From: Polymorphobacter fuscus
GTDB taxonomy: Bacteria; Pseudomonadota; Alphaproteobacteria; Sphingomonadales; Sphingomonadaceae
Length of the DNA stretch: 64,000 bases
Direction: 5' to 3'
Assembly: GCF_011927825.1 (NCBI RefSeq)
Contig: NZ_JAATJI010000001.1
Location: forward strand, 186,001 to 250,000
Part shown: one piece after another, positions 1 through 8,176 of the stretch
How positions within the stretch are numbered: the stretch's first letter is position 1
How the letters are laid out: each line of letters begins with the position of its first letter
The notes under the pieces: model-generated
Databases searched by the model: none
Told to the model about the DNA's origin: nothing
The model's input: only the letters and a program-made list of their open reading frames with translations
Position numbers and translations under genes: made by a program

Positions 1-45
1 GAGCAGCAGCCGCAACCGGACACGGTCGAGCAGGGCGCCGATCAT
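1..45 (-). CDS. Partial CDS, N-terminus only, running off the window
   Basis: An ATG on the minus strand at 45-43 opens a frame reading MIGALLDRVRLRLLL to the window edge. A GGACGGA stretch sits a few bases before it, and the stop of the upstream ATPase gene is 19 bases away, so the two could be co-transcribed. The basic-then-hydrophobic start would suit a membrane or secreted protein, but 15 residues are too few to identify it. The start itself is uncertain. Confidence 0.35.
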   Translation of the reverse strand, partial: MIGALLDRVRLRLLL

Positions 46-64
46 CGCGAGTCCGTCCGAATCG

Positions 65-1495
65 TCAAGCCGACAGCCGCGCCATCGCCGACGACATCAA
101 CAGCAGCGCAGCGACCCCCGGATAGCGGAAGCGGAACTGCGTCTCCCCGTTCTTTTCCTGCACTTCGAGAAGGTCGTGCGGACCGGTGAAGCCCTTGAGG
201 TCGCGTTCGAGAATCGACGGCACGCGGGCTTCGCCAAGCTCGGTGATGACGTCGTCGGCACTGAACATGCCGTCGGCGGCGCTGCCGGCGCGTGCGGCGG
301 CGATCAGCACCGGCCATTGCGCCCGGGCTTCCTCGCGGCTGAGGCTGACCTGGACACGCCGCGGCAGCGAGGCATTCCATTCGGTCAGCACGCGTTCCAC
401 CGCGGTGGTGGCGTGCGTATCGGTGACGACGGCGCTGCGCGCATCGAGGGCGACGAGGCCGGCCTGGTGGGCGATAAGCCGGACGAGATAGGGCGACCCG
501 CCCGCCATGACGGTCACGATCCGCGTCGCGCTTTCGGCGAACTCGATTTCGGCGGCAGCCTCGCCGATGCCGATGAGATCGGTGACTTCGGCCGACGACA
601 TCGGACGCAGCGGCAGGCCGACGACGTTGCGGCGCACCGAAGGCGCATAGCCGAGAATTTCGTCGAGATTCTGGGCGACGCCGGTCAGGATCAACTGCAC
701 CCGCGAGGCGCGATCCGACAGGTTCTTGATGAGCTCGGCAACGTCGCGGCGGAACATCGGATCGGCGACGCGGTCATATTCGTCGAGAATGAGGATGACG
801 CGGGTGCCGGTCACATCGGCGAAGACATCGGCGAGTTCACGCGGACCGAATCCCGGTTCCAGCATCGCATCGAAATTGTCGCCGCTTTCCGCTTCGGGCG
901 AATTGGGCAGGACCGACCGATGATAAAGACGCGGAATGCGCGCGGCGAAGGCGGAAAAGAGGGTTTCGAAGCGCGTGTCCGAACCGCAGCTGCCGTACAG
1001 CACGAGGTAGCGGGCCTCGCGTGCCGTTTCGGCAAAGACATGGACGAGGCTGGTCTTGCCGATGCCGCGCTCGCCATAGACGACGACATGCATGCGCTGC
1101 TGCTCGACGGCGTTGATCAGTTGCCGGAGCGCGTCGTGGCGGCCGGCGAAATGTTCGCGATCGACGACCGGCTGCGATGCACCCATTGCGTCGCGCAGCG
1201 CGATCTTGCGGCGCACCATCAGCGCGTCGGTGGATTGTTCGACTTCATCCGAGGCGGTCGCCGTGAAGCGCGGCAAAGTATCGACACGCCCCTGGTCGGC
1301 CGGATTGGCCCAAAGCCGGTCGAGAAACGACGGCCGTTCTTCCAGGGCGGCGCCGACGCTGGTTGCGGGAGGCTGGGCGAATGTCGGCGGTGCCTCTGCC
1401 TGCATGCCGGTATTTTCGGCCTGCTCGCCCAAAGCTTGCGACGCCTCATCCTGTACTGCAACTGACTCAGCGTGACCGCGACGTTTCCAGATCAT
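65..1495 (-). CDS. AAA/P-loop ATPase next to the exopolysaccharide-exosortase cluster
   Basis: A 476-residue P-loop NTPase. Residues 1-100 are low-complexity and poorly conserved in appearance. Walker A is GERGIGKTS at 141-149 and Walker B is VILILDEY at about 233-240, followed by an arginine-rich sensor region; this matches the AAA-type ATPases of ORC/STAND-like form. There is no signal peptide or membrane segment, so it is cytoplasmic. It faces away from the exopolysaccharide genes starting near 1653, and the 157-base gap between them carries a sigma-54-like element pointing at this gene. ATPases of this sort often accompany exosortase/PEP-CTERM loci, so a role in secretion or regulation of that locus is inferred, not shown. 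The ATPase fold is secure; the function is not. Confidence 0.8.
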   Translation of the reverse strand: MIWKRRGHAESVAVQDEASQALGEQAENTGMQAEAPPTFAQPPATSVGAALEERPSFLDRLWANPADQGRVDTLPRFTATASDEVEQSTDALMVRRKIALRDAMGASQPVVDREHFAGRHDALRQLINAVEQQRMHVVVYGERGIGKTSLVHVFAETAREARYLVLYGSCGSDTRFETLFSAFAARIPRLYHRSVLPNSPEAESGDNFDAMLEPGFGPRELADVFADVTGTRVILILDEYDRVADPMFRRDVAELIKNLSDRASRVQLILTGVAQNLDEILGYAPSVRRNVVGLPLRPMSSAEVTDLIGIGEAAAEIEFAESATRIVTVMAGGSPYLVRLIAHQAGLVALDARSAVVTDTHATTAVERVLTEWNASLPRRVQVSLSREEARAQWPVLIAAARAGSAADGMFSADDVITELGEARVPSILERDLKGFTGPHDLLEVQEKNGETQFRFRYPGVAALLLMSSAMARLSA

Positions 1496-1559
1496 TTACG
1501 CTCTATCCTCAACGCTATGGCCGTGTCTTCGCCTAGACGCTGAAAGCCGAAATTGCACG

Positions 1560-1575
1560 TGCTTTATAAGTGCCA
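1560..1575 (-). promoter_or_regulatory. Candidate sigma-54 (-24/-12) promoter for the ATPase gene
   Basis: Read on the minus strand the sequence is TGGCAC-TTATA-AAGCA. The invariant GG and GC dinucleotides are 12 bases apart, as sigma-54 requires, and the -24 box is perfect. The -12 box has AAGC instead of TTGC, so this is a weaker match than the element at 10789. Transcription would begin roughly 50 bases before the ATG at 1495. Confidence 0.45.
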
Positions 1576-1602
1576 CACCCTGAAAGACGAATATCGTTAA
1601 CG

Positions 1603-1622
1603 TCGGCAAGTGACCTTGCCGA
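1603..1622. promoter_or_regulatory. Perfect 8-bp inverted repeat upstream of the barrel gene
   Basis: TCGGCAAG and CTTGCCGA flank a 4-base spacer, giving a perfect dyad about 30 bases before the likely GTG start at 1653. It could be an operator or an RNA stem. No -35/-10 pair next to it is convincing. Confidence 0.4.
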
Positions 1623-1652
1623 TACCCTGCCACATGTGTAGCACGCAGGGCT

Positions 1653-3008
1653 GTGACAATCTCAGCGCGTTTCCTTGCAACATCAGCGACGCCCTGCGGT
1701 CGCCGCCGCCGAGCCGTCCGTTCGGCGGACGGCCGGCGTTTGTGCGCGATGGTCGCGCTGCTGGCGGCGGCGCCCGTCGCCGCGGCGCCGAACACCGATG
1801 GCGACAACGGCCCGGTGCTGGGCGCCGGACTGCTGTCGACACCGATGGTGCAGGGGCGGGCCTGGACCGTCGGCTTCAACATGAACACGCTGAGTGACAC
1901 CAATTTTCGCCGCACCAAGGAGCCGGAGGCCGGCGTGCGGCTGACCCCGTCGGTGTCGGCTGCGGTCGGTCTGCCCGTCGGACGGCAGCAGTTGTTTCTT
2001 GGCGGCGATTTCGGGCGTGACTATTTGCTCGGCAATCCGGAGTTCAACCGCAACCGCAGCTCGATCGGCGGCGGCGTGGCCTGGAAGCTCGGTTCGCGCT
2101 GTTCCGGAGTTGTCGGCGCCGAATATTCGAGCCGGTTGTCGTTCGTCTTCGACCAGGCGGAATTGACCGATAATGTGCAGAATACCGATGTGATCGCGGC
2201 GTCGGCGAGCTGCCAGACCGCCACCGGGCTGGGTTTTGCCGGCAGTGTGCGGAAGTCCGGCATCCGCAACGAACGACCGGAACGCGCCGCCTTCGATCTC
2301 GACAGCACGACCTATTCGCCCAGCATTTCCTATGGCACGCCGACGATCGGTCAGTTCTCGTTGAGCGGGAACTTCAACAATGTGTCGTACCCGAACCGTT
2401 TTGCTCCGACGATCGACGGGCCGGTCGGCGAGGGCGTCCGCATCTTATCGGGTCGGCTGGGCTATTCGCGCAATCTCGGTTCGCGGCTCCAGCTGTCGTT
2501 CGGCGGGTCGTATCTGAAGACGACGCCGTCTCCGGGGGTCATCCTGGCGATCGATGCCAATGGACAGGTCGTCCAGGTGCCGCGCGACAGCTTTACCGGT
2601 AGCGGTTTCGACTTTTCGCTCGATTACAGCGCCTCTAGCCGGCTCAGCATCGGCATCATGGCGACACGCAATGTGCGGGTCAGTCCGAATGTCGGTGCGC
2701 TGTTCATTGTTGCGCAAGGCTATTCTGCCAATGTGAACTACAAGCTGAGTTCGAAGTTGGACGCGGGCGTCGGCGCCACGCACTACAGGAACGATTATCG
2801 GGGCAGCTTCACGACGCCGGACGAAGTCCGGTTGCGGAACAATGACACGACAACGCGGGTCTATGCGCAACTCGACTATTCGCCGGTTGCCCTGTATTCG
2901 ATCGGTGTCGTCGTGGCGCATCAACAGCGCAACGCCGACCCGGACGATTTCGATTTCAAGAGTACGACAGCGCTGCTGCGGTTGCGTGTAAAGTTTGGGA
3001 GAGGTTGA
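1653..3008 (+). CDS. Outer-membrane beta-barrel protein of the exopolysaccharide cluster
   Basis: Up to 451 residues. From about residue 50 the protein is made of alternating polar/aromatic strands (for example FSLDYSASSRLSIGIMA, VYAQLDYSPVALYSIGVVV) and ends in a strand with terminal LRLRVKFGRG, typical of a large outer-membrane barrel. The start is uncertain: GTG at 1653 gives a long arginine-rich leader before the hydrophobic run MVALLAAAPVAAAP, and ATG at 1749 gives only that short run. It is the first plus-strand gene of the export cluster, and its stop overlaps the next start by one base (TGATG). Barrels in this position are found in many exosortase-linked exopolysaccharide loci and are thought to help polymer cross the outer membrane. 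That role is inferred from context. Confidence 0.75.
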   Translation: MTISARFLATSATPCGRRRRAVRSADGRRLCAMVALLAAAPVAAAPNTDGDNGPVLGAGLLSTPMVQGRAWTVGFNMNTLSDTNFRRTKEPEAGVRLTPSVSAAVGLPVGRQQLFLGGDFGRDYLLGNPEFNRNRSSIGGGVAWKLGSRCSGVVGAEYSSRLSFVFDQAELTDNVQNTDVIAASASCQTATGLGFAGSVRKSGIRNERPERAAFDLDSTTYSPSISYGTPTIGQFSLSGNFNNVSYPNRFAPTIDGPVGEGVRILSGRLGYSRNLGSRLQLSFGGSYLKTTPSPGVILAIDANGQVVQVPRDSFTGSGFDFSLDYSASSRLSIGIMATRNVRVSPNVGALFIVAQGYSANVNYKLSSKLDAGVGATHYRNDYRGSFTTPDEVRLRNNDTTTRVYAQLDYSPVALYSIGVVVAHQQRNADPDDFDFKSTTALLRLRVKFGRG

Positions 3009-3814
3009 TGACCGACACGATCGATCGCTTTCGACGGGCGCTGGTGACGCTGGCACTGCTGCTGGTCGCCGCCATTGCCGTCGTCGGCATGGCGGACCGC
3101 GCGCAGGCGCAGGAGGCGGGCTATGTGCTTGGGCCGGATGATACCGTGCAGGTCGTTGTCTATGGCCAGTCGGAATTCAACATCACCACCCGGATCAAGT
3201 CCGACGGCACCATCGTCATGCCGCTGATCGGGTCGGTCAAGGCCGCTGGCCGGACCAACCTGAGCCTCGCCGCTGCGATCACCGACGCGCTGACCAAGGG
3301 CGGGCTGCTCAAGTCGCCGATCGTCAACGTCGAGATCATGAACTATCTCAGCAAGTCGGTGAACGTCGCCGGCAAGGTCGCGCAGCCGGGGATCATCCCG
3401 CTCGACCGTCCGTATCGCGTTCTCGAGGCGCTGTTGAAGGCCGGCTGGGTCAATGATGCCGGTGCGACCTATATCTACCTGCGCCGTCCCGGACAGGAAG
3501 AAATGCGCCTCGATGTCGAGGACCTGGTGCGTGGCGGTCCCGACAAGGACCTGCTGCTGCGTGGCGGCGATACGTTGTTCGTGCCCGATGCCGACCTGGC
3601 CTTCCTCACCGGGCAGATCAACAAGCCCGGCGGTTTCGCGGTGCTTCCCAACATGACGATTCGGCAGGCGATCGCCGCCGCCGGCGGTGTCACCGCCTCG
3701 GGGTCGTCGAACAAGGTCGGCCTGATCCGCGGCAACGCCAAGGAAGTCGATGTGGACACGAATCAGATCGTGCAGAAGAATGACGTGATCGTGGTCAAGG
3801 AGCGGTTGTTCTGA
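3008..3814 (+). CDS. Periplasmic polysaccharide export protein (Wza/GumB/EpsA type, SLBB)
   Basis: A 268-residue protein with a signal peptide ending near AQAQ|E (about residue 35) and no lipobox, unlike Wza itself. A polysaccharide-export domain follows (YVLGPDDTVQVVVYGQ, about 40-120), then two SLBB-type beta-grasp segments (VNVAGKVAQPGIIPL and FLTGQINKPGGFAVL). The family forms the outer-membrane or periplasmic channel of Wzx/Wzy-dependent polymer export, working with the Wzz-type protein encoded next. ATG at 3008 is preferred over TTG at 3005 because GGGAGAGG lies just upstream and the ATG overlaps the previous stop. Length and domain order fit the exosortase-cluster version of the family. 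Confidence 0.9.
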   Translation: MTDTIDRFRRALVTLALLLVAAIAVVGMADRAQAQEAGYVLGPDDTVQVVVYGQSEFNITTRIKSDGTIVMPLIGSVKAAGRTNLSLAAAITDALTKGGLLKSPIVNVEIMNYLSKSVNVAGKVAQPGIIPLDRPYRVLEALLKAGWVNDAGATYIYLRRPGQEEMRLDVEDLVRGGPDKDLLLRGGDTLFVPDADLAFLTGQINKPGGFAVLPNMTIRQAIAAAGGVTASGSSNKVGLIRGNAKEVDVDTNQIVQKNDVIVVKERLF

Positions 3815-3848
3815 CCCGCATTCCGGCGCTTAGTAGAGGTAGTCGCTG

Positions 3849-5246
3849 ATGAGCATCATGCAATTTCTGCGAATTCTGATGGTCCGGCGGTGGATCATCA
3901 TCATCTCGCTGGTGACTTGCGTCGTCGTTGCCGTCGCAACGGCGAAGTCGTTGCCGGAGCGCTATGACGCGCGGGCGCGCGTCATCCTCGACGTCGTCAA
4001 GCCCGACCCGGTGACCGGCCAGATGCTCGGCGGCCCGGCGGTGCGATCCTACATCAAGACGCAGACCGAGTTGATCCAGGATTATCGCGTTGCCGGTGAC
4101 GTGGTCGATCGTGCCGGCTGGCTGCAGAACCCGGCGGTCATCGCCGCATGGCAGGCCGATACCGGCGGTGTCGGCGACATGCGTCGCTGGGCGGCGCAGC
4201 GCATCATCAACGCCACCAATGCCGGGATGGTCGACACCTCGAACATTCTCGAAATCACCTATGAAGGCCCCAATCCCGAAGTCGCCAAGACGATCGTCAG
4301 CATGCTGCGCGACGCCTATATCGACGCCAGCCTGCGCTTCCGCACCGACAGCGCCGGGCGGACGGCCGACTGGTATCGTGAACAGTCCGATCGTGCCCAG
4401 CGGGCCCTGGTTGCCGCCGAAGACGCGATGAACAAGTTCGAAAAGGACAATGGCATCGTCATGGGGCCGCAGAACGCCGAGGCGGAGAGCAGCAAGCTCG
4501 CCAGCCTTCAGGGCGCCCTGATGGCCGCACGCGCCAGCGCGACGGACCGTGACTTCGAGGCGACGCGCGCCGCGACGACGGCACCAGTTGTCGACCAGCT
4601 CAAGGTGCAGTTGGCGACGCTCAACGACCAGATCGGCCAGGCCGGCGAGCGGTTGGGCACCGAGCATCCGACCTACAAGGCCTTGCTGTCGCGCCGCCAG
4701 ATGCTGAACAGCGAGATCTCGCGCGAAACGGCTGCGGCGCGGGCCGCCGGTGCCATGCAGAGCGGGTCCTCGGCCTCGTCGATCGCGCGTCTCAACGCCG
4801 AATATGAAGCGCAGAAGGCGCTCGTGCTCGGCATGAAGGGCAAGCTCAACGAGCTTGGCCAGTTGCAGCGCGAAGTCGAACTGCGGCGCGACCAGTATCA
4901 GAAGGCGGCCGCACGCACGGCCGACCTGCGCCTGCAGGCCAATCTGTCCGAAAGCGGGCTCGTCGTCCTGGGCGACGCGATGGCCAATGGTGCGCCGTCG
5001 TTCCCGAAATGGCCGATGATCCTCGGTATGTCGGCAGGCTTCGGCCTGGCGCTTGGGATCGTCATCGCGATGATCACCGAGCTGATGGCGCGCCGCGTGC
5101 GCGGGGTCGAGGATCTGGCCTTTGCCACCCGGGCGCCGGTTCTGGCGATTGTTGCCGAGGGCAATCGCACCTCCTGGCTGGACCGTATCCGCAATCGTTT
5201 CTCCAGCGGTCGCAAGGCCACAGCTGAATGGCAGCCCGCACAATGA
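3849..5246 (+). CDS. Chain-length determinant protein (Wzz/EpsF type)
   Basis: A 465-residue inner-membrane polysaccharide co-polymerase. The first membrane segment is at about 14-32 (WIIIISLVTCVVVAVATA), a large periplasmic part follows with long helical heptad-like stretches (about 175-370, including the GNVR-type block around EYEAQKALVLGMKGKLNELG), and the second membrane segment is near 390-410, with a short cytoplasmic tail. It sets polymer length and bridges Wzy to the export channel. It overlaps the following kinase-like gene by ATGA, which fits the usual pairing of co-polymerase and BY-kinase. Confidence 0.9.
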   Translation: MSIMQFLRILMVRRWIIIISLVTCVVVAVATAKSLPERYDARARVILDVVKPDPVTGQMLGGPAVRSYIKTQTELIQDYRVAGDVVDRAGWLQNPAVIAAWQADTGGVGDMRRWAAQRIINATNAGMVDTSNILEITYEGPNPEVAKTIVSMLRDAYIDASLRFRTDSAGRTADWYREQSDRAQRALVAAEDAMNKFEKDNGIVMGPQNAEAESSKLASLQGALMAARASATDRDFEATRAATTAPVVDQLKVQLATLNDQIGQAGERLGTEHPTYKALLSRRQMLNSEISRETAAARAAGAMQSGSSASSIARLNAEYEAQKALVLGMKGKLNELGQLQREVELRRDQYQKAAARTADLRLQANLSESGLVVLGDAMANGAPSFPKWPMILGMSAGFGLALGIVIAMITELMARRVRGVEDLAFATRAPVLAIVAEGNRTSWLDRIRNRFSSGRKATAEWQPAQ

Positions 5247-6148
5247 CCGACACGTCGAATGTCATCGATCAGTCGGGCCAGGTGGCGGTTACCGGCGCCG
5301 CGGGGCAGGGCTTTGACTCGCCCATCCGCGACGTGCTGTTGCGGCTGGGCTATCTGACCGAGGACCAGACCCAGCGGGTCGTCGCGTATCAGGCAGAAAA
5401 GAGCCTGGATTTCGACCAGGCGGCGCGCGAGCTCGGCTTCATTAGCGATGATGATCTCGACCGGGCCCGCGACCTGCTGATCAACAGTCTGGCGCTGCAG
5501 AGCACCAACCGGCGACCGGTTTCGGACGAGCTCGTTGTCATCAACGAGCCGGTGTCGCCGCGTGCCGAAGCGATCCGCATGCTGCGCACGCAGATCATCG
5601 CCCAGCACATCAAGGTCGGGCGGCGCGGCATCGTTGTCGCTTCGCCGGTCGAAGGCGTCGGCTGCACCTTCATGGCAGCCAATCTGGCGGCGGGGCTTTC
5701 ACAGGTCGGCGTCAAGACGCTGATCGTCGATTGCAACCTCCGCTCGCCCCGGGTCGACCAGGTGTTCGGGCTCGACCCCAATGCCCCCGGCCTGTCGAGT
5801 TACCTTTCGCTGCAAGTGGCGCGGCCGGAGCGGGTCGTCCATGCCAATGTGCTGCCCAATCTTTCGGTGATCACCGCAGGGCCGCCGGTGCTGATGCCGC
5901 AGGAGCTGTTGTCGTCCAACCGCTTCCGCGACGGCGTCAACACATTGTTGCGCGAATTCGACATGGTGCTGTTCGATACCGCCCCGGCAAATTCGAGTGC
6001 CGATGCGCTGACGGTCGGCGGTGTCGTCGGCTATGCCATGGTCGTTGCGCGACGCGACCACAGCTACTTCAAGGACGTGACGACGCTCGTCAACCAGCTG
6101 CAATCGACACGCTGCACCGTCATCGGTTCGGTTCTGAACGAATTCTGA
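5243..6148 (+). CDS. BY-kinase-like polysaccharide co-polymerase partner with degenerate Walker A
   Basis: A 301-residue cytoplasmic protein of the CpsD/EpsG (tyrosine-autokinase) family. Residues about 18-75 (IRDVLLRLGYLTEDQ, ELGFISDDDLDRA) resemble an MshEN/GspE-N domain. The MinD-like P-loop part starts near 125. The Walker A region reads EGVGCTF at 137-143, so the usual lysine is Cys141. The Walker A' region reads VDCNLR, where DxDLR is usual. Walker B (VLFDTAP) is intact. The C-terminus (VLNEF) lacks the tyrosine cluster that BY-kinases autophosphorylate. The protein may therefore bind and regulate the Wzz-type protein without being an active kinase. ATG at 5243 (ATGA overlap) is chosen over the ATG at 5228. 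Confidence 0.8.
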   Translation: MTDTSNVIDQSGQVAVTGAAGQGFDSPIRDVLLRLGYLTEDQTQRVVAYQAEKSLDFDQAARELGFISDDDLDRARDLLINSLALQSTNRRPVSDELVVINEPVSPRAEAIRMLRTQIIAQHIKVGRRGIVVASPVEGVGCTFMAANLAAGLSQVGVKTLIVDCNLRSPRVDQVFGLDPNAPGLSSYLSLQVARPERVVHANVLPNLSVITAGPPVLMPQELLSSNRFRDGVNTLLREFDMVLFDTAPANSSADALTVGGVVGYAMVVARRDHSYFKDVTTLVNQLQSTRCTVIGSVLNEF

Positions 6149-6150
6149 TA

Positions 6151-7038
6151 GTGGCGACAATCGCACCTGCCGGCCCGGTCGATTGGTCGGCCCTGGCTTC
6201 GCGCTACTGGCTGCTGGTCATCGGTATCCTGGCGATGACGTTGCCGACTCTGGTGTCGCTGGCGCGTGGTCCCTGGTCGATGGAATCGGGCGTCCATGGG
6301 CCGATCGTCGTCGCGACCGGCGGCTGGCTGATCGCCCGTCGGCTTCCGGACATCCGTGCCTATCGTCGCGACGGCAGTTTCGCCCTGGCGCTTGCCGGCG
6401 TGTTGGTGGCAATTCCGCTTTACGCGTTCGGCCGCGCCTATGATTTCATCAGCATCGAGACGGCGGCGCTGCTGCTGGCGCTGGTATCGGTGGCCTATTA
6501 TTATCTCGGTGCCGTCGTCATCCGGATGCTCTGGTTTCCGATCTTCTATCTCGGCTTCGTCATCCCGATCCCGGGCTGGGTGCTGGATACGGTGACCCAG
6601 CCGCTGAAGCTGCTGGTGTCCGAAGTCGTGACCAACGGCCTTGCCGCCTTCGGCTATCCGGTCGCCCGTGTCGGCGTGACGATCTACGTGGCGAGCTATC
6701 AGCTGCTCGTCGAGGATGCCTGCGCCGGCCTCAATTCGCTGGTCAGCCTGTCGGCGATCGGACTGTTCTATGTTTACATGCTGCGGGGCAGCAACTGGCG
6801 CTATTCGATGCTGCTGCTGGCGCTGGTGGTGCCGATCGCCATTGCGGCGAACATGATCCGCGTCGCCGCATTGGTGCTGATCACCTATCATTTCGGCAAT
6901 GCTGCGGCGCAGGGCTATCTCCACAACTTTGCCGGGATGGTGACGTTCACCTCGGCGCTGCTATTCATCTTCCTTGTCGACAAGCTGCTGACTCCGGTGC
7001 GCAACGCGCTGGCGCCCGATCGGCCGGAGGGCGCATGA
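6151..7038 (+). CDS. xrtV: Exosortase, probably V type (XrtV)
   Basis: A 295-residue polytopic inner-membrane transpeptidase-like protein with about eight membrane segments. The exosortase catalytic triad is visible: Cys191 in EDACAGLNS, Arg237 in ANMIRV and His258 in YLHNFAG. The family cleaves PEP-CTERM tails at the inner membrane and passes the protein on to the cell surface. GTG at 6151 follows the previous stop by two bases. The V-type assignment rests on the paired EpsI gene (ATGA overlap), the small accessory protein at 7779-8042, and the PEPxxWA-type tails in this window. The open frame extends upstream into the kinase gene, but that part has no family resemblance. Confidence 0.88.
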   Translation: MATIAPAGPVDWSALASRYWLLVIGILAMTLPTLVSLARGPWSMESGVHGPIVVATGGWLIARRLPDIRAYRRDGSFALALAGVLVAIPLYAFGRAYDFISIETAALLLALVSVAYYYLGAVVIRMLWFPIFYLGFVIPIPGWVLDTVTQPLKLLVSEVVTNGLAAFGYPVARVGVTIYVASYQLLVEDACAGLNSLVSLSAIGLFYVYMLRGSNWRYSMLLLALVVPIAIAANMIRVAALVLITYHFGNAAAQGYLHNFAGMVTFTSALLFIFLVDKLLTPVRNALAPDRPEGA

Positions 7039-7724
7039 ACCGTCGCGATATCCTGCTCGGCGGCGGCCTGATTGCCGCCGCGGCCAGCGCCGAGGTGTTG
7101 CGGCCGCGCGACCGGCTCGTGCTGCTGCCCGAGGGGCGCGCGCTCGAGGAGATCGTCCCCAAGAAGATCGGGTCGTGGCGGCCGATCGAATCGGACGCGT
7201 TCGTGCTGCCGAAAACCGAGGGCAGCCTTGCCGACCGGCTCTACAACCAGACACTCACGCGCTTTTACGAGGCTCCCGACCGGCGGCCGGTGATGCTCGT
7301 CATCGCCTATGGCGCGGTTCAGAACGATCTGCTGCAGCTGCATCGTCCGGAGACCTGCTATTCGGCGGTCGGCTTTGCCATTTCGGATTCGCGGCCGGGA
7401 TTGGTCCGGCTGAGTGATTCGGCGAAATTGCCGACCCGCGAGCTGACGGCGCGGTCGGAAACCCGGGTCGAACCCATTCTCTACTGGACGCGCATCGGCG
7501 ACGACCTGCCGACCACCGGCCGCGAGCAGCGCTGGGTGAAGCTGCGCCAGCAGATGCGCGGCTATCTCGCCGATGGTGTCCTGGTGCGGATGTCGACGGT
7601 GGGCGAGCCCAGCGCCGCCACGTTCGTGGAACTTGGCGACTTCGCGCGCATCATGATGGAAACGATGAAGCCCGCCGATCGTCCTGCATTCATCGGACGT
7701 CGACTCGCCGGCGAGATGGCATAG
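7035..7724 (+). CDS. epsI: EpsI family exosortase-associated protein
   Basis: A 229-residue protein with an N-terminal RR-containing hydrophobic leader (MNRRDILLGGGLIAAAASA) and the EpsI domain. The hallmark HRPETCYSAVGF (about residues 97-108) matches the HxPExCY motif of the family. EpsI is encoded next to, or fused with, exosortases; its biochemical role is not established, and a periplasmic site is likely. It overlaps the exosortase gene by ATGA, so the two are probably translated together. Confidence 0.9.
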   Translation: MNRRDILLGGGLIAAAASAEVLRPRDRLVLLPEGRALEEIVPKKIGSWRPIESDAFVLPKTEGSLADRLYNQTLTRFYEAPDRRPVMLVIAYGAVQNDLLQLHRPETCYSAVGFAISDSRPGLVRLSDSAKLPTRELTARSETRVEPILYWTRIGDDLPTTGREQRWVKLRQQMRGYLADGVLVRMSTVGEPSAATFVELGDFARIMMETMKPADRPAFIGRRLAGEMA

Positions 7725-7778
7725 CCCTACAGGGGCCGGGCGCCGCGATTGTGCACCGCAGCAAAAATCTGCGTGTGT

Positions 7779-8042
7779 TCAGCTTTGGTCATTTGTAAAA
7801 GGCTGCAGAATGAACCAGATGAAAGCGAGGGTCGCGAGGCCGAGGGCGACAGCAGCGAAATGATAGGACATGGAACTCTGTTTGATGGCTTCGTTGCCAA
7901 GGTAATTGGTCGTCGCGCAGCCTATTGCGGCGACGAGATACTGCCACAGATGGTCGCGCGGCGCGCCCTGCGACCGTTGCAGAAACAGCACAATGAGGCC
8001 GGCAAAGACGATGATCGTCGTCCAATCATATGGTGTTTCCAT
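7779..8042 (-). CDS. Small membrane protein, likely exosortase V system accessory protein
   Basis: An 87-residue protein with two or three hydrophobic stretches (WTTIIVFAGLIVLFL, YLVAAIGCATTNYLG and a C-terminal VALGLATLAFIWFIL). The patterns LFLQRS, PRDHLWQYL and NYLGNEA match my recollection of the small accessory protein found beside V-type exosortases in sphingomonads. GAGGGAAC precedes the ATG. It is the only minus-strand gene inside the plus-strand cluster, lying between epsI and the sugar transferase, so it has its own promoter. Its function is unknown; the family name rests on memory and context. Confidence 0.72.
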   Translation of the reverse strand: METPYDWTTIIVFAGLIVLFLQRSQGAPRDHLWQYLVAAIGCATTNYLGNEAIKQSSMSYHFAAVALGLATLAFIWFILQPFTNDQS

Positions 8043-8176
8043 GATGTTCCCTCAATGCTCTTGGCTGCCATTACATCATCTTCAGCCTTTTGCACTACTG
8101 ACATGCGAACGGTGGCGCGGGGGCGTGGCGATTTTGTCACGAGCTGCGCATTGCTGATGGCGATGGGCGGCACGGA

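Noticed and set aside
1603-1622. Sigma-54 promoter for the barrel gene (GGCA...TTGC)
   Set aside because: The GG and GC elements are 13 bases apart instead of 12, and the sequence is better explained as a perfect inverted repeat.
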